Below are positions 18,464 to 28,272 of a stretch of 64,000 nucleotides of DNA, piece by piece; the stretch's first letter is position 1, and each line of letters begins with the position of its first letter. A model generated the notes under the pieces. It searched no databases and was not told the origin of the DNA. It saw nothing but the letters and a program-made list of their open reading frames with translations. This DNA comes from Bacillus sp. SM2101 (lineage in GTDB: Bacteria; Bacillota; Bacilli; Bacillales; SM2101): assembly GCF_018588585.1 (NCBI RefSeq), contig NZ_JAEUFG010000006.1:179577-243576 (forward strand). The letters are read 5' to 3'. The position numbers and the translations under genes are program-made.

Positions 18464-18469
18464 GTTCGT

Positions 18470-18654
18470 TGTGTAAAATATCGCAGCTTATGTGATGTAC
18501 ATTGGGTTCTCAGTTTGTTCCTCTCTATTGGAGGTGTATCGTGTAACTCTCTGCTGCTAGAGCGAGGATACATGAAAAACAAAATGGGCTGAATGAAATA
18601 CATTACGTCTGTTTTTATTTTATACAAAATAAAAACATTGAAGGAGGAGTCATC
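18470..18654 (+). ncRNA. rpsD untranslated leader, probable S4 autoregulatory region
   Basis: An unusually long leader (~185 bases) lies between the strong promoter and rpsD. In B. subtilis rpsD is repressed by its own product S4 acting on the leader. Hairpin-forming segments are present (for example TCTCTGCTGCTAGAGCGAG). The mechanism here is inferred from that precedent, not proved by the sequence. Confidence 0.55.
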
Positions 18655-19257
18655 ATGGCTCGTTATACAGGTCCAGCATGGAAATTATCTCGTCGTCTTG
18701 GAATTTCACTAAGTGGAACGGGAAAAGAATTAGAGAAACGCCCTTATGCACCAGGTCAACATGGCCCAGGTCAACGTAAAAAACTTTCTGAATATGGTTT
18801 ACAGTTACAAGAAAAACAGAAGCTTCGTCACATGTACGGTGTAAACGAACGTCAATTCCGTAACTTGTTTGATGCAGCTGGTAAAATGGCTGGTAAACAT
18901 GGTGAAAACTTTATGGTTCTTTTAGAATCTCGTCTTGATAACTTAGTATATCGCTTAGGATTAGCTCGTACTCGTCGTCAAGCACGTCAATTAGTTAACC
19001 ATGGTCATATTATCGTTGATGGAGGTCGATTAGACATTCCTTCATATAAAGTTAAACCTGGTCAAACGATTTCTGTACGTGAGAAATCTCGTAATCTTGA
19101 CATTATTAAAGAAGCTATTGAAGCTACAAACTTCGTACCTGAGTACGTAAACTTCAATGCTGATAACCTAGAAGGTACATTCACTCGTTTACCTGAACGT
19201 TCTGAATTACCAGCTGAAATTAACGAATCATTAATCGTTGAGTTCTACTCTCGTTAA
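18655..19257 (+). CDS. rpsD: 30S ribosomal protein S4
   Basis: 200-residue primary 16S rRNA-binding protein that nucleates assembly of the 30S body. Full length, with the S4 RNA-binding domain in [20 protein letters not shown] at roughly 95-115 and the family C-terminus ending EFYSR. The site GAAGGAGGAG lies before the ATG. Monocistronic with its own promoter and terminator. No zinc-finger cysteines are seen at the N-terminus (the C-minus form). The last codons and stop (TTCTACTCTCGTTAAT) are repeated at 20834, see the integrative element. Confidence 0.98.
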   Translation: MARYTGPAWKLSRRLGISLSGTGKELEKRPYAPGQHGPGQRKKLSEYGLQLQEKQKLRHMYGVNERQFRNLFDAAGKMAGKHGENFMVLLESRLDNLVYRLGLARTRRQARQLVNHGHIIVDGGRLDIPSYKVKPGQTISVREKSRNLDIIKEAIEATNFVPEYVNFNADNLEGTFTRLPERSELPAEINESLIVEFYSR

Positions 19258-19258
19258 T
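19243..19258 (+). repeat. attL-like direct repeat at the 3' end of rpsD
   Basis: TTCTACTCTCGTTAAT covers the last four codons and stop of rpsD. An identical 16-mer is at 20834-20849, and similarity extends upstream (TTGA[G/T]TTCTACTC). See mobile element entry. Confidence 0.75.
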
Positions 19259-19284
19259 TAAATCGCTTTATATCTAGCGATGGT

Positions 19285-19328
19285 AAAAACCCTAGAAACC
19301 TTGGTTTATCAAAGTTTCTAGGGTTTTT
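19285..19328 (+). terminator. rpsD terminator (left copy)
   Basis: Fifteen-bp perfect stem AAAAACCCTAGAAAC / GTTTCTAGGGTTTTT with a 14-base loop, followed by TTGTTTTTG, 28 bases after the rpsD stop. A related hairpin is at 20855-20886. Confidence 0.92.
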
Positions 19329-19371
19329 TGTTTTTGTTTTTTACTTTGTAGAATAATGTATTCTTCTCAAG

Positions 19372-19995
19372 TTATTTGGAGGAGATTTTTTGGGAAGCTA
19401 ATTGACTCAAATGATCTGTATTATTAAAATATTTTATTACAATATTAGATGAGTTATACTCAATTAAATGTACTCCTGTATCTTGAGTATGAATAAAACA
19501 ATTAGGAACAGGAGGTAATTTTAATAAAACATGTATCAATTTTTCAATCATACCACCATGTGACAATATAATAATTCTGTTAGAATCTTTATGTTCATCT
19601 AATATTTTTAATAGGATAGTTTCTGCTCTTGCTCTAAACTCTATATCTGTTTCTCCTTCTAGAATACTCTCAAATGGTTTTAAGTCATAGTGAGAATTCA
19701 TGTTTTCTTTTGTAATAGGCTGCCCAGCTAAAATTCCATTGTTCCTCTCTCTAAGGCCGTCACTATAAGTAATATTACATTTTAATTTCGCTCCCAAAAT
19801 CTTTGCTGTTTCAGAAGCCCTTTTTAATGTGCTTGTCCAAATTGCATCAAATTCCCCAAAATTTTCAACTAAATGTGAAGCTAAAGATTTCGCTTGAATT
19901 GTTCCTTTTTGTGTTAATGAGAAATCAGCTCTTCCTTCATGTACATTAAGAATATCTGCTTCTGATTCACCATGTCTTATTATTAATATCTCCAT
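19372..19995 (-). CDS. Histidine phosphatase (phosphoglycerate mutase-like) family protein
   Basis: 207 residues. The catalytic RHG motif with the phospho-accepting histidine is at residues 7-9 (IIRHGES), and the second histidine lies in ILSHGGMIEKL near 150. LRERNNGILAGQ carries the conserved glutamate. The superfamily includes phosphoglycerate mutase, RNase H-linked phosphatases, alpha-ribazole phosphatase and broad phosphatases; the substrate cannot be assigned. AGGGGAT precedes the ATG. It appears intact although surrounding sequence is decayed, and it lies between the two attachment-like repeats, so it was probably brought in as cargo. Confidence 0.8.
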   Translation of the reverse strand: MEILIIRHGESEADILNVHEGRADFSLTQKGTIQAKSLASHLVENFGEFDAIWTSTLKRASETAKILGAKLKCNITYSDGLRERNNGILAGQPITKENMNSHYDLKPFESILEGETDIEFRARAETILLKILDEHKDSNRIIILSHGGMIEKLIHVLLKLPPVPNCFIHTQDTGVHLIEYNSSNIVIKYFNNTDHLSQLASQKISSK

Positions 19996-20143
19996 TTTTA
20001 TCCCCTACCTTACAGTGGTAATTTAACACCCAGCTGATACTTATTTTTTTGATTTTTTGATGTTTATTAATGTTTAATAATTACATCAATATACGATACA
20101 TATTGAGCTCATTAATTAGCCTTAATTCACTATCAAAAACTTC

Positions 20144-20524
20144 TTACCTCTCTATAAATGGATTTTCCATCATAAGGTCCATAAAGAACCTTTTTAATGT
20201 CGTCTGCATACCTAGTATACTGCCTCCACTTTGCATGTTGAGCAAGATTTGAGAGATAACAATAATATTTGCTTTACTTAGATCATAGCTTCCATTTTCT
20301 TCGCCAGCATGGTCACAATCAATTTCCTCTCCTAATATAACTCAACCATAATTCAAATCAGCCTTTTGAAAAGTATGGATACACCCAACTCGTGATAATA
20401 AAGGAGTTCTAACTCCGAACCACCTTAATTGATGATAAGATAGTTAACCTATTGAAGGTTTATCAAAATGATGTAAAGAAACAAAGTTATCTCTCGGAAG
20501 AATGATTTTGTCTTTATCTTCCAT
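20144..20524 (-). pseudogene. Coding remnant with two in-frame stops, family not recognised
   Basis: From ATG 20522-20524 the minus strand reads as 127 codons with coherent protein-like sequence broken only by stops at codons 27 and 61 before ending at codon 127. Pieces read MEDKDKIILPRDNFVSLHHF, LSYHQLRWFGVRTPLLSR and GEEIDCDHAGEENGSYDLSK. The family was not recognised. It lies inside the decayed element between the phosphatase gene and the integrase remnant. It could instead be a chance reading, but the sense stretches on both sides of each stop argue against that. Confidence 0.45.
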
Positions 20525-20571
20525 CAATTAAGAAATCTACTCATTTACCGCACCAACAAATACTTTATTAA

Positions 20572-20782
20572 ACGAATTATAAAAAAACTGGCAAAAAAAA
20601 GATAACACCACATGTTTAAGACATTCTCATGCAACAATTTTAATTAGTCAGAGAATTCCTGTGAAAGTATGCCTGCCCGTTTAGGTAACACTCCACAAAT
20701 GATTTTGGACATTTATAGTCATTCTTTCAAGGACATAGAATAAGAATCTGTTCAAGCTTTTGAGCAGGCTTTAAACCTCTAA
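20572..20782 (+). pseudogene. int: Remnant of a tyrosine recombinase (phage/ICE integrase), C-terminal part
   Basis: Three frame pieces read in order: KKTGKKKITPHV (20581-20616), RHSHATILISQRIPVKV (from about 20619), and PARLGNTPQMILDIYSHSF then KDIE-stop-ESVQAFEQALNL ending at TAA 20780-20782. Together they match the HxLRHTHAT ... RLGH ... Y catalytic end of integrases, with the second arginine, the histidines and the nucleophilic tyrosine of DIYSH visible. A one-base loss after HV, a second shift near 20670 and a nonsense codon inactivate it; the N-terminal two-thirds are absent. The RLGH histidine is now Asn. Confidence 0.8.
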
Positions 20783-20833
20783 CTAGGTTTTCTCAAAAAT
20801 ATTAGTGTTAATAGGCTTTTTAATTGTATTGAT

Positions 20834-20849
20834 TTCTACTCTCGTTAAT
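20834..20849 (+). repeat. attR-like direct repeat (second copy of the rpsD tail)
   Basis: Second TTCTACTCTCGTTAAT, identical to the rpsD end and not part of any complete gene here. It lies 52 bases after the end of the integrase remnant. Confidence 0.75.
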
Positions 20850-20854
20850 AAGAG

Positions 20855-20886
20855 CAAAAACCCTAGAAATGATTTTCTAGGGTTTT
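20855..20886. terminator. Second rpsD-type terminator hairpin
   Basis: AAAAACCCTAGAAA ... TTTCTAGGGTTTTT with a short loop, followed by ATT. It resembles the left rpsD terminator and follows the second rpsD-tail copy, so it is probably the original rpsD terminator displaced by the insertion. It also lies just past the tyrS stop and may end that minus-strand transcript. Confidence 0.8.
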
Positions 20887-20933
20887 TATTATGTTAATTA
20901 ATAAATGAGCACCATGTCAGCTGCGCTTTGCTA

Positions 20934-22220
<1,287 letters not shown>

Positions 22221-22392
22221 TTAGAACAACGCAAGGGGCCTCATTATTGCCAACGTCCTGTGGATAATGTTGTAATCGGGTCAACTCCCAAGACTCGCAT
22301 AAGACAACCTAACAAGAAGGTTACTTGTTAACATTTTTGTAGATCGGCTAATGATCTAAAGCCGACGAAGCCTTAAGCTAGACAAATAAAAA

Positions 22393-22660
22393 ACTCGCCC
22401 CTAAAAATGAAGGGACGAGTGTATTCGCGGTACCACCCTACTTGAGGAATATATCCTCCGGCTTAAAAAGATAACGGTAAAACCGTCCTTTGCTACTTAG
22501 TCAACTAACCGTTCGCAAAAGATGCTCTAGGAGGTAATTCATGCATATCTTTGTACTGGTTCCCACCAAACACCAGCTCTCTAAGTGAAGTTGTTAAATT
22601 GACCTAACAACCATGTTTACAGGGAGATATTTCACTACTAATTCCTATCATTGCATTCAT
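22393..22660 (-). ncRNA. Tyrosine T-box riboswitch upstream of tyrS
   Basis: On the minus strand the stem I part contains AGAGAGCTGG and GGTGGGAACCAG, then a specifier loop GAATTACCTCC with the tyrosine codon UAC at 22534-22536. The T-box AGGGTGGTACCGCG is at 22426-22439. The terminator stem is ACTCGTCCCT / AGGGGCGAGT (22393-22420) followed by TTTTTT. Uncharged tRNA-Tyr would stabilise the antiterminator and allow tyrS transcription. Confidence 0.95.
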
Positions 22661-22679
22661 GTATTTGAGTTAAGAATAT

Positions 22680-22708
22680 TTTTATCATATTAGCATCATA
22701 AATGTCAA
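22680..22708 (-). promoter_or_regulatory. Putative promoter of the tyrS T-box transcript
   Basis: A perfect minus-strand TTGACA is at 22703-22708, with an AT-rich -10 region (ATAAAA / TATGAT) at about 22680-22690. The -10 assignment is uncertain. Confidence 0.5.
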
Positions 22709-22740
22709 GAACACATTTAATCATTTTGAATTAAGCTTTA

Positions 22741-23271
22741 CAAATTTAACGATTTGTAAGTTCAAATCTTCCATACGAAAAATGATTTTTATTCATTGGC
22801 CTTAAGCCATATCATACAATTTACATTTAAAATATGGAAACAAAAATATTTTAGAACAAGGAAAATGACTTATGCTATAATTGTAATGATTTTGTCTTTT
22901 TATAAAGTGGTTTTCCAAATGATCGTTGTTTATTGTGGCAAAGGAATAAATACATAGAAAACTAGCATACAATGCAACTTTTTCTACAACAAAATAATAA
23001 CTGAATGAAATTAATTTGTTGCTAAACAATAACTACAAACTTTTGGGAGAGGGCTTTTTAATAGGCTCTTTTCGTAAACTTTGCTGCTATTGTTACTAAA
23101 AATTTCAAAGTAGAAAAAATGCCACGAAAACTAAATGAATATGTATTTAACTCTTAGTACGAAAAGAAACAACCCATGCGAAAGCAGCTTTTTAATAAAA
23201 CTTCAATGATTAAAAATTATAAATTAGATAGAGATTTTTAGTTGATTGTACCCAGGGGGGAAATATTGAAT
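22741..23271. other. 531-base gap upstream of the penicillin-binding protein gene
   Basis: No gene; the short minus-strand frame at 22802-23029 has no ribosome site. The main content is a dispersed repeat copy at 23053-23197, with the PBP promoter presumably following. Confidence 0.6.
23053..23197 (+). repeat. Dispersed palindromic repeat, copy 4 with flanking direct repeats
   Basis: Left end GGCTCTTTTCGTAAACTTTG, centre AAAAAATGCCACGAAAACTA, right end TACGAAAAGAAACAACCCAT then GCGAAAGCAG. An 11-base direct repeat GCTTTTTAATA flanks it at 23053-23063 and 23187-23197, as a target-site duplication would. Confidence 0.7.
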
Positions 23272-26200
23272 ATGAGTGATAATAGATCTAATTGGCAAGA
23301 TCGATTACAAAAAGTACAAAAGATGTTCAGTAGCAAAGATGCTGTTAAAGGTGCAAGAATTACCTACGGTGTGTTTTGGAACATCACCTTACTCTTTATT
23401 ATTATTGGATTAATCGGATTCTTTTTTGCTGGTGGTGTTGGTGCTGGCTACTTCGCGTCGTTAGTAAAGGATGAACCAATCCGCTCTTATGATAGTATGA
23501 AAAAAGACATTTATAATTATGAAGAAACGACTGAATTATATTTTGATGATAATGTTTATTTAGGTAAGCTTCGTTCCGACCTTGATCGTGAAGAAGTTAG
23601 TATAGATGATGTTTCTCAGCACCTAATAAATGCAGTCGTTGCAACAGAAGATGAGTTTTTTTGGGATCATAGTGGAATTGTTCCAAAAGCAATCATGCGT
23701 GCCCTTTTCCAAGAAGTTACAAATTCATCTGTAAGAACTGGTGGTAGTACGCTTACCCAACAGTTAATTAAAAACCAAATACTTTCAAACGAAGTATCAT
23801 TCGAACGTAAGGCAAAGGAAATGTTACTTGCTCTGCGACTTGAACAATCTTTTGACAAAGATGAAATTCTTGAAGCTTACTTAAATGTTTCTACTCTCGG
23901 AAGAAATTCTTCAGGTAGGAACATTGCTGGTATCCAAACAGCTGCTCAAGGTATTTTTGATGTTGATGCGAGAGATTTAAACATACCTCAAAGCGCATTT
24001 ATTGCTGGTTTATTTCAAAGCTTTAGCTATACACCATTTACAAATAAAGGTGAGATAAAAGAGAATTTAGAATCATCTATGAATAGAATGCACACTGTAC
24101 TTAGCCGTATGCTGCAAGCTGAGTTTATTACGAAGGAAGAATATGAATCTGCATTAAATTATGATATAACAGCAGATTTTGCACCACCTAAGCCATCTCC
24201 AATAGATAATTACCCTTGGCTTACTTTTGAGATTGAGGATCGTGCAGAGGAAATATTAGCCGAAATATTAGCTGAAAACGACGGGTACGAAGTGACCGAT
24301 TTAGCGGAAAACGACGATCTATATAACGATTATATAAATCGTGCGAGTAAAAACTTACGACAAAATGGCTATAAAATCCATACGACAATTGATAAAGAAA
24401 TCTATGATGAAATGCAAACTGTAGTTCAAAACTTTGAATATTTCGCACCTGACAAGCCAGAAGAAAAAGAAGATCCTGAAACTGGGGAAATGGTTCAAGT
24501 AATGGAGCCTATTGAAGCTGGAGCTGTACTAATTGAAAATACAACTGGTAAAATCATCAGCTTTGTTGGTGGACGCGACCATGATCGAGAACAGCTGAAC
24601 CATGCTACCAATGCACCACGTTCAAACGGTTCTACAATGAAGCCTTTATTAGCTTACGGTCCTGCAATGGAGTTAGGAAAAGTTCAGCCTGGTTCAGTAT
24701 TAGCTGATGTCGAATTAAAAGTTCCAGCTGGTGGAAAGACTTATTCGCCAGGGAACTATGATGGTAGAACACACGGTCTGACTTCTGTTCGATATGCTTT
24801 GCAGAAATCGTATAATATACCAGCTGTTAGATCATATATGTCTATCATTGACCAAAATCCTGTGTCTTATTTAGAAAAAATGGGTTATACAAACTTAACT
24901 GAAGGTGATCATTATAATTTGTCAATGGCAATCGGTGGATTAACATATGGTGTCACTGTTGAAGAGAATGTTAATGCATATGCTACCTTTGGAAATGATG
25001 GTCAATTTGTCGATGCTTATATGATTGAACGAATTGAAACAAATGACGGTGAGATAATTTATGAGCATGAAAGTGAGCCTGTCGAAGTATTTAGCCCACA
25101 AACATCTTACTTAATGATTGACATGATGAGAGATGTCATTAGCAGTGGAACAGCTGCATCACTCCCGGGCAGACTTGATTTTAAGTCAGATTGGGCAGGT
25201 AAAACTGGTACAGCACAAGATTTTAAAGATGCATGGTTTGTTGCAACAAATCCAAATGTAACCTTTGGAGTTTGGAATGGGTATGACACACCAAAGTCAG
25301 TAAAAACGACGTCAGGGCCAACATATGGACAAAGAAACATATACTTGTGGGCAGATTTAATGAATGCCGCTTATGCTATTAAACCTGAACTAGTTGCTCC
25401 TGAAGAAAGGTTTAAAATGCCTGGTGGAATCATTAGTCGTTCTTATTGTGCTGCATCAGGTCTATTGCCTTCAAAAGCATGTGAAGAGGCTGGGCTTATT
25501 GAAACAGATCTTTTTAACGCAAAATATGTACCTACAAAAGAGGACAATAGCTTAGAAAAAGCTAATTATGTTGAAATTGGTGAAAAAATATATCGAGCTT
25601 TAGAAACGACCCCTGAAGAATTTACTAATGAAGGATTTATGTTTACTGAAGCATTCCTTGAAGAAATTGGCATTACCGATATAAAAGTAGCTAAGCAACT
25701 CATTCCAAATAGTGAAAAATGGAGCAATATTATTTTTCCAGAATTAGAGGAATTAGAAGATACGGGAGAGGTACCTGATACAATGGGCGGTGTTAAACTA
25801 AATGGAAACTCCATCTCATGGCCTGCTCATTATCAACAAACTGTTATTGGGTATCGAGTGTACGAAATATCCAATTATGGGGAGAATGTTTCTGAAATAG
25901 GTATCGTACCTGTTGGCGAAGATTTAGGGTTTACAGTAGGTAATACTGATAGTGCTTATTATGTGACTGCGGTCGATATATTTGGAAGAGAATCTGCTGA
26001 GTCTAATAAAGTCATTAATGGTGATTGGCAGGAAGAACCTGATGATAATGAAGACCCTAACAACGGGGACAATGACCAACCTGGTGACGGTGAGGATGAT
26101 CCTGGTAACGATGATAATGATCAACCTGGCGAGGGCGACGATCCTGACACAGGTGATAACGATAATGATCAACCTGGTGACGGTGAGAACCCTGGAGATG

Positions 26201-26352
26201 AGGATAACGATCAACCTGGTGACGGTGAGGACCCTGGTGATGAGGACAACGATCAACCTAGTGACGGTGAGAATGATCCAGGAAACGATCAACCCGGTGA
26301 TATAACTGAACCAGAAGATCCAAGTACACCTACAGACCCATCAAATCCTTAA
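23272..26352 (+). CDS. Class A penicillin-binding protein (PBP1A family) with acidic repetitive tail
   Basis: 1026 residues: a bifunctional peptidoglycan glycosyltransferase and DD-transpeptidase on the outer face of the membrane. A short cytoplasmic N-terminus and one membrane helix (about 38-62) precede the GT51 domain with catalytic Glu126 (ATEDEFFWDHSG). The transpeptidase serine is Ser454 in SNGSTMKP, with SYN-like KSYN and KTGTAQ further on. A fibronectin III-like domain follows (about 840-910), then a ~110-residue Asp/Gly/Pro tail built on DNDQPGDGED repeats. GGGGGG lies 11 bases before ATG; an in-frame TTG six bases upstream is an alternative start. Single gene with its own terminator. 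Confidence 0.93.
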   Translation: MSDNRSNWQDRLQKVQKMFSSKDAVKGARITYGVFWNITLLFIIIGLIGFFFAGGVGAGYFASLVKDEPIRSYDSMKKDIYNYEETTELYFDDNVYLGKLRSDLDREEVSIDDVSQHLINAVVATEDEFFWDHSGIVPKAIMRALFQEVTNSSVRTGGSTLTQQLIKNQILSNEVSFERKAKEMLLALRLEQSFDKDEILEAYLNVSTLGRNSSGRNIAGIQTAAQGIFDVDARDLNIPQSAFIAGLFQSFSYTPFTNKGEIKENLESSMNRMHTVLSRMLQAEFITKEEYESALNYDITADFAPPKPSPIDNYPWLTFEIEDRAEEILAEILAENDGYEVTDLAENDDLYNDYINRASKNLRQNGYKIHTTIDKEIYDEMQTVVQNFEYFAPDKPEEKEDPETGEMVQVMEPIEAGAVLIENTTGKIISFVGGRDHDREQLNHATNAPRSNGSTMKPLLAYGPAMELGKVQPGSVLADVELKVPAGGKTYSPGNYDGRTHGLTSVRYALQKSYNIPAVRSYMSIIDQNPVSYLEKMGYTNLTEGDHYNLSMAIGGLTYGVTVEENVNAYATFGNDGQFVDAYMIERIETNDGEIIYEHESEPVEVFSPQTSYLMIDMMRDVISSGTAASLPGRLDFKSDWAGKTGTAQDFKDAWFVATNPNVTFGVWNGYDTPKSVKTTSGPTYGQRNIYLWADLMNAAYAIKPELVAPEERFKMPGGIISRSYCAASGLLPSKACEEAGLIETDLFNAKYVPTKEDNSLEKANYVEIGEKIYRALETTPEEFTNEGFMFTEAFLEEIGITDIKVAKQLIPNSEKWSNIIFPELEELEDTGEVPDTMGGVKLNGNSISWPAHYQQTVIGYRVYEISNYGENVSEIGIVPVGEDLGFTVGNTDSAYYVTAVDIFGRESAESNKVINGDWQEEPDDNEDPNNGDNDQPGDGEDDPGNDDNDQPGEGDDPDTGDNDNDQPGDGENPGDEDNDQPGDGEDPGDEDNDQPSDGENDPGNDQPGDITEPEDPSTPTDPSNP
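26037..26300 (+). repeat. Degenerate repeats coding for the acidic PBP tail
   Basis: Imperfect tandem units around GATAACGATCAACCTGGTGA and GACGGTGAGGA code for Asp-Gln-Pro-Gly-Asp-Gly-Glu modules. They vary more than the SftA repeats, suggesting older expansion. Confidence 0.75.
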
Positions 26353-26385
26353 TAGTAAGGTTTACAACAATTTAAGGGTCTATTA

Positions 26386-26428
26386 AAAAGAAGGTTGCTC
26401 AAAAGTTAATACTGAGCGACCTTCTTTT
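26386..26428 (+). terminator. Terminator of the PBP gene
   Basis: Sixteen-bp stem AAAAGAAGGTTGCTCA / TGAGCGACCTTCTTTT with one G-U pair, then TTTAA, 33 bases after the stop. Confidence 0.9.
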
Positions 26429-26553
26429 TTTAACCCTTTATTAAAAATATCATATTTTCATATATAAGAACTATTAATAGTTAGAGGTATAAGATGCTAC
26501 CTATTAAATATTTGTTTCGTTCTTAATACGAAAAACATCGTTTATACCTGCAA

Positions 26554-28272
26554 CTAATCTTCCATAGTTGATAAATCACCCGTAGGTAAATCTAATTCCC
26601 AGGCTTTTAACACTCTACGCATAATTTTTCCACTTCTTGTTTTAGGTAACTTTTCACAAAACTCAATTTCACGTGGAGCTGCATGAGCTGACAGACCTTT
26701 TTTCACGAAAAGCCTGATTTCTTCCTTTAATTCATCAGTAACATCGTAGCCATGTCTAAGTGCAACGAATGCTTTAATAATTTCTCCACGTACTGGGTCA
26801 GGTTTTCCTATCACCCCAGCTTCTGCTATTGCTGGATGTTCAACAAGCTTACTTTCAACTTCAAAAGGCCCAACTCTTTCACCAGAAGTCATAATCACAT
26901 CATCTATCCTACCTTGGAACCAAAAATACCCCTCTTCATCCATATAAGCTGAGTCCCCTGATACATACCAATCACCTGGCATAAAGTATGACTCATATTT
27001 TTGTTGATTATTCCAAATCGTATACATCATCGATGGCCATCCTTTTTGTATAGCCAAATTCCCCATCCGGTTTGGTGGTAATTCATTTCCTTGATCATCA
27101 ACAATCGCAGCCTTAATTCCTGGAATAGGTTTCCCCATTGAACCGGGCCTTATTTCCATACATGGATAATTACATATTAATTGGGCACCTGTTTCAGTCA
27201 TCCACCATGTATCATGAATACGATTATTGAATACTTTAACACCCCAACGTATGACTTCAGGATTTAATGGTTCACCTACACTTAAAATATGTCTAAGGGT
27301 GCTCAAATCATTTTGCTTTACTAAATCATCTCCAGCACCCATTAACATTCTAAATGCAGTTGGAGCACTATACCAAATAGTAACACCGAACTGTTCAATC
27401 GCTTCATACCATGTAGCTGGGCTAAATCTTCCTCCAATAACTACATTTGCAGCACCCACAAGCCATGGAGCAAAAATACCATACGCAGTCCCTGTAACCC
27501 ATCCAGGGTCAGCAGTACACCAATAAACATCATCTTCTTTTAAGTCCAATACCCACTTTGCTGTTTGATAGTGCTGAATCATAGCATTATGGACGTGCAA
27601 TACTCCTTTTGGTTTACCTGTTGAGCCTGAAGTATAATGAATAATAAGTCCATCTGATCTATCGACCCATTCAATACTTAAACGGTCACTAGCGCTTTCC
27701 ATTTCTTTATAATAATTAATAAACCTTTCATCATCTTCTAAGCCATCACCAACTAAAACGATATGCTTTAATGCTGGAAGCTCATTAACTGGAACTCTAT
27801 CTAATAACTCAGGAGTCGTTACTAACACTTTTGCCTCACTATCTTCTAACCTATCACGTACTGCCCCTTCCATAAAAGCTTCAAATAACGGACCGACAAT
27901 TGCTCCTAGTTTTATTGCCCCTAGAATAATAAAATATAATTCGGGAGAACGAGGCATAAACACAAAAACACGATCACCTTTTTCAACATCAGCTGCTTGC
28001 TTAAGTACATTCCCTGCTCGGTTAGAGAATTCACTCATTTCCTTAAATGTATATTTCTCTTTTCGAACAGAATCTTGATAATATAATGCAATTTTATTTT
28101 TCCTAAAGGTATATGCATGACGATCAATCGCCTCATATGCCATATTCACTCTACCTGTTTTTGACCAAGAAAAGTTATTTTCCACATCGGACCAATTAAA
28201 CTGACTATAAATTTCTTCGTAGTCTGTTAAATTGTAATCCCCTTTCGTAACAGCTAACGATTCCACCTTCAT
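26554..28272 (-). CDS. acsA: Acetyl-CoA synthetase
   Basis: Activates acetate to acetyl-CoA through acetyl-AMP. 572 residues of the ANL superfamily: the P-loop HYTSGSTGKPKG at about 211-222, the WWMTETG adenylate site, and the catalytic Lys549 in PKTRSGKIMRR. Lys549 has the same number as the lysine acetylated by AcuA in B. subtilis AcsA. GGGGGA precedes the ATG. It is divergent from acuABC across a 215-base region, the classic arrangement in Bacillus, and is expected to be repressed by CcpA with glucose, though no clear cre was found between the two transcripts. Confidence 0.96.
   Translation of the reverse strand: MKVESLAVTKGDYNLTDYEEIYSQFNWSDVENNFSWSKTGRVNMAYEAIDRHAYTFRKNKIALYYQDSVRKEKYTFKEMSEFSNRAGNVLKQAADVEKGDRVFVFMPRSPELYFIILGAIKLGAIVGPLFEAFMEGAVRDRLEDSEAKVLVTTPELLDRVPVNELPALKHIVLVGDGLEDDERFINYYKEMESASDRLSIEWVDRSDGLIIHYTSGSTGKPKGVLHVHNAMIQHYQTAKWVLDLKEDDVYWCTADPGWVTGTAYGIFAPWLVGAANVVIGGRFSPATWYEAIEQFGVTIWYSAPTAFRMLMGAGDDLVKQNDLSTLRHILSVGEPLNPEVIRWGVKVFNNRIHDTWWMTETGAQLICNYPCMEIRPGSMGKPIPGIKAAIVDDQGNELPPNRMGNLAIQKGWPSMMYTIWNNQQKYESYFMPGDWYVSGDSAYMDEEGYFWFQGRIDDVIMTSGERVGPFEVESKLVEHPAIAEAGVIGKPDPVRGEIIKAFVALRHGYDVTDELKEEIRLFVKKGLSAHAAPREIEFCEKLPKTRSGKIMRRVLKAWELDLPTGDLSTMED

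Larger units (their letters stand above)
19243..20849 (+). mobile_element. Decayed integrative element inserted at the 3' end of rpsD
   Basis: About 1.6 kb bounded by a 16-base direct repeat of the rpsD tail. Each copy is followed by a similar hairpin (AAAAACCCTAGAAA ... TTCTAGGG). A frame-broken tyrosine-recombinase C-terminus ends about 50 bases before the right repeat, the usual place for an integrase beside its attachment site. Inside are one intact phosphatase gene and one coding remnant with two stops. Phages and islands often insert at ribosomal-protein or tRNA 3' ends and restore the gene end, which explains why rpsD is intact. Whether the origin was a phage, an ICE or a genomic island cannot be told from what is left. 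Confidence 0.7.

Noticed and set aside
20070-20252. Small plus-strand gene in the island
   Set aside because: It is antisense to the better-supported minus-strand remnant and has no ribosome site.
25924-26305. Open frames on both strands over the PBP tail repeats
   Set aside because: Shadows of the low-complexity repeat; no ribosome site or protein-like composition.
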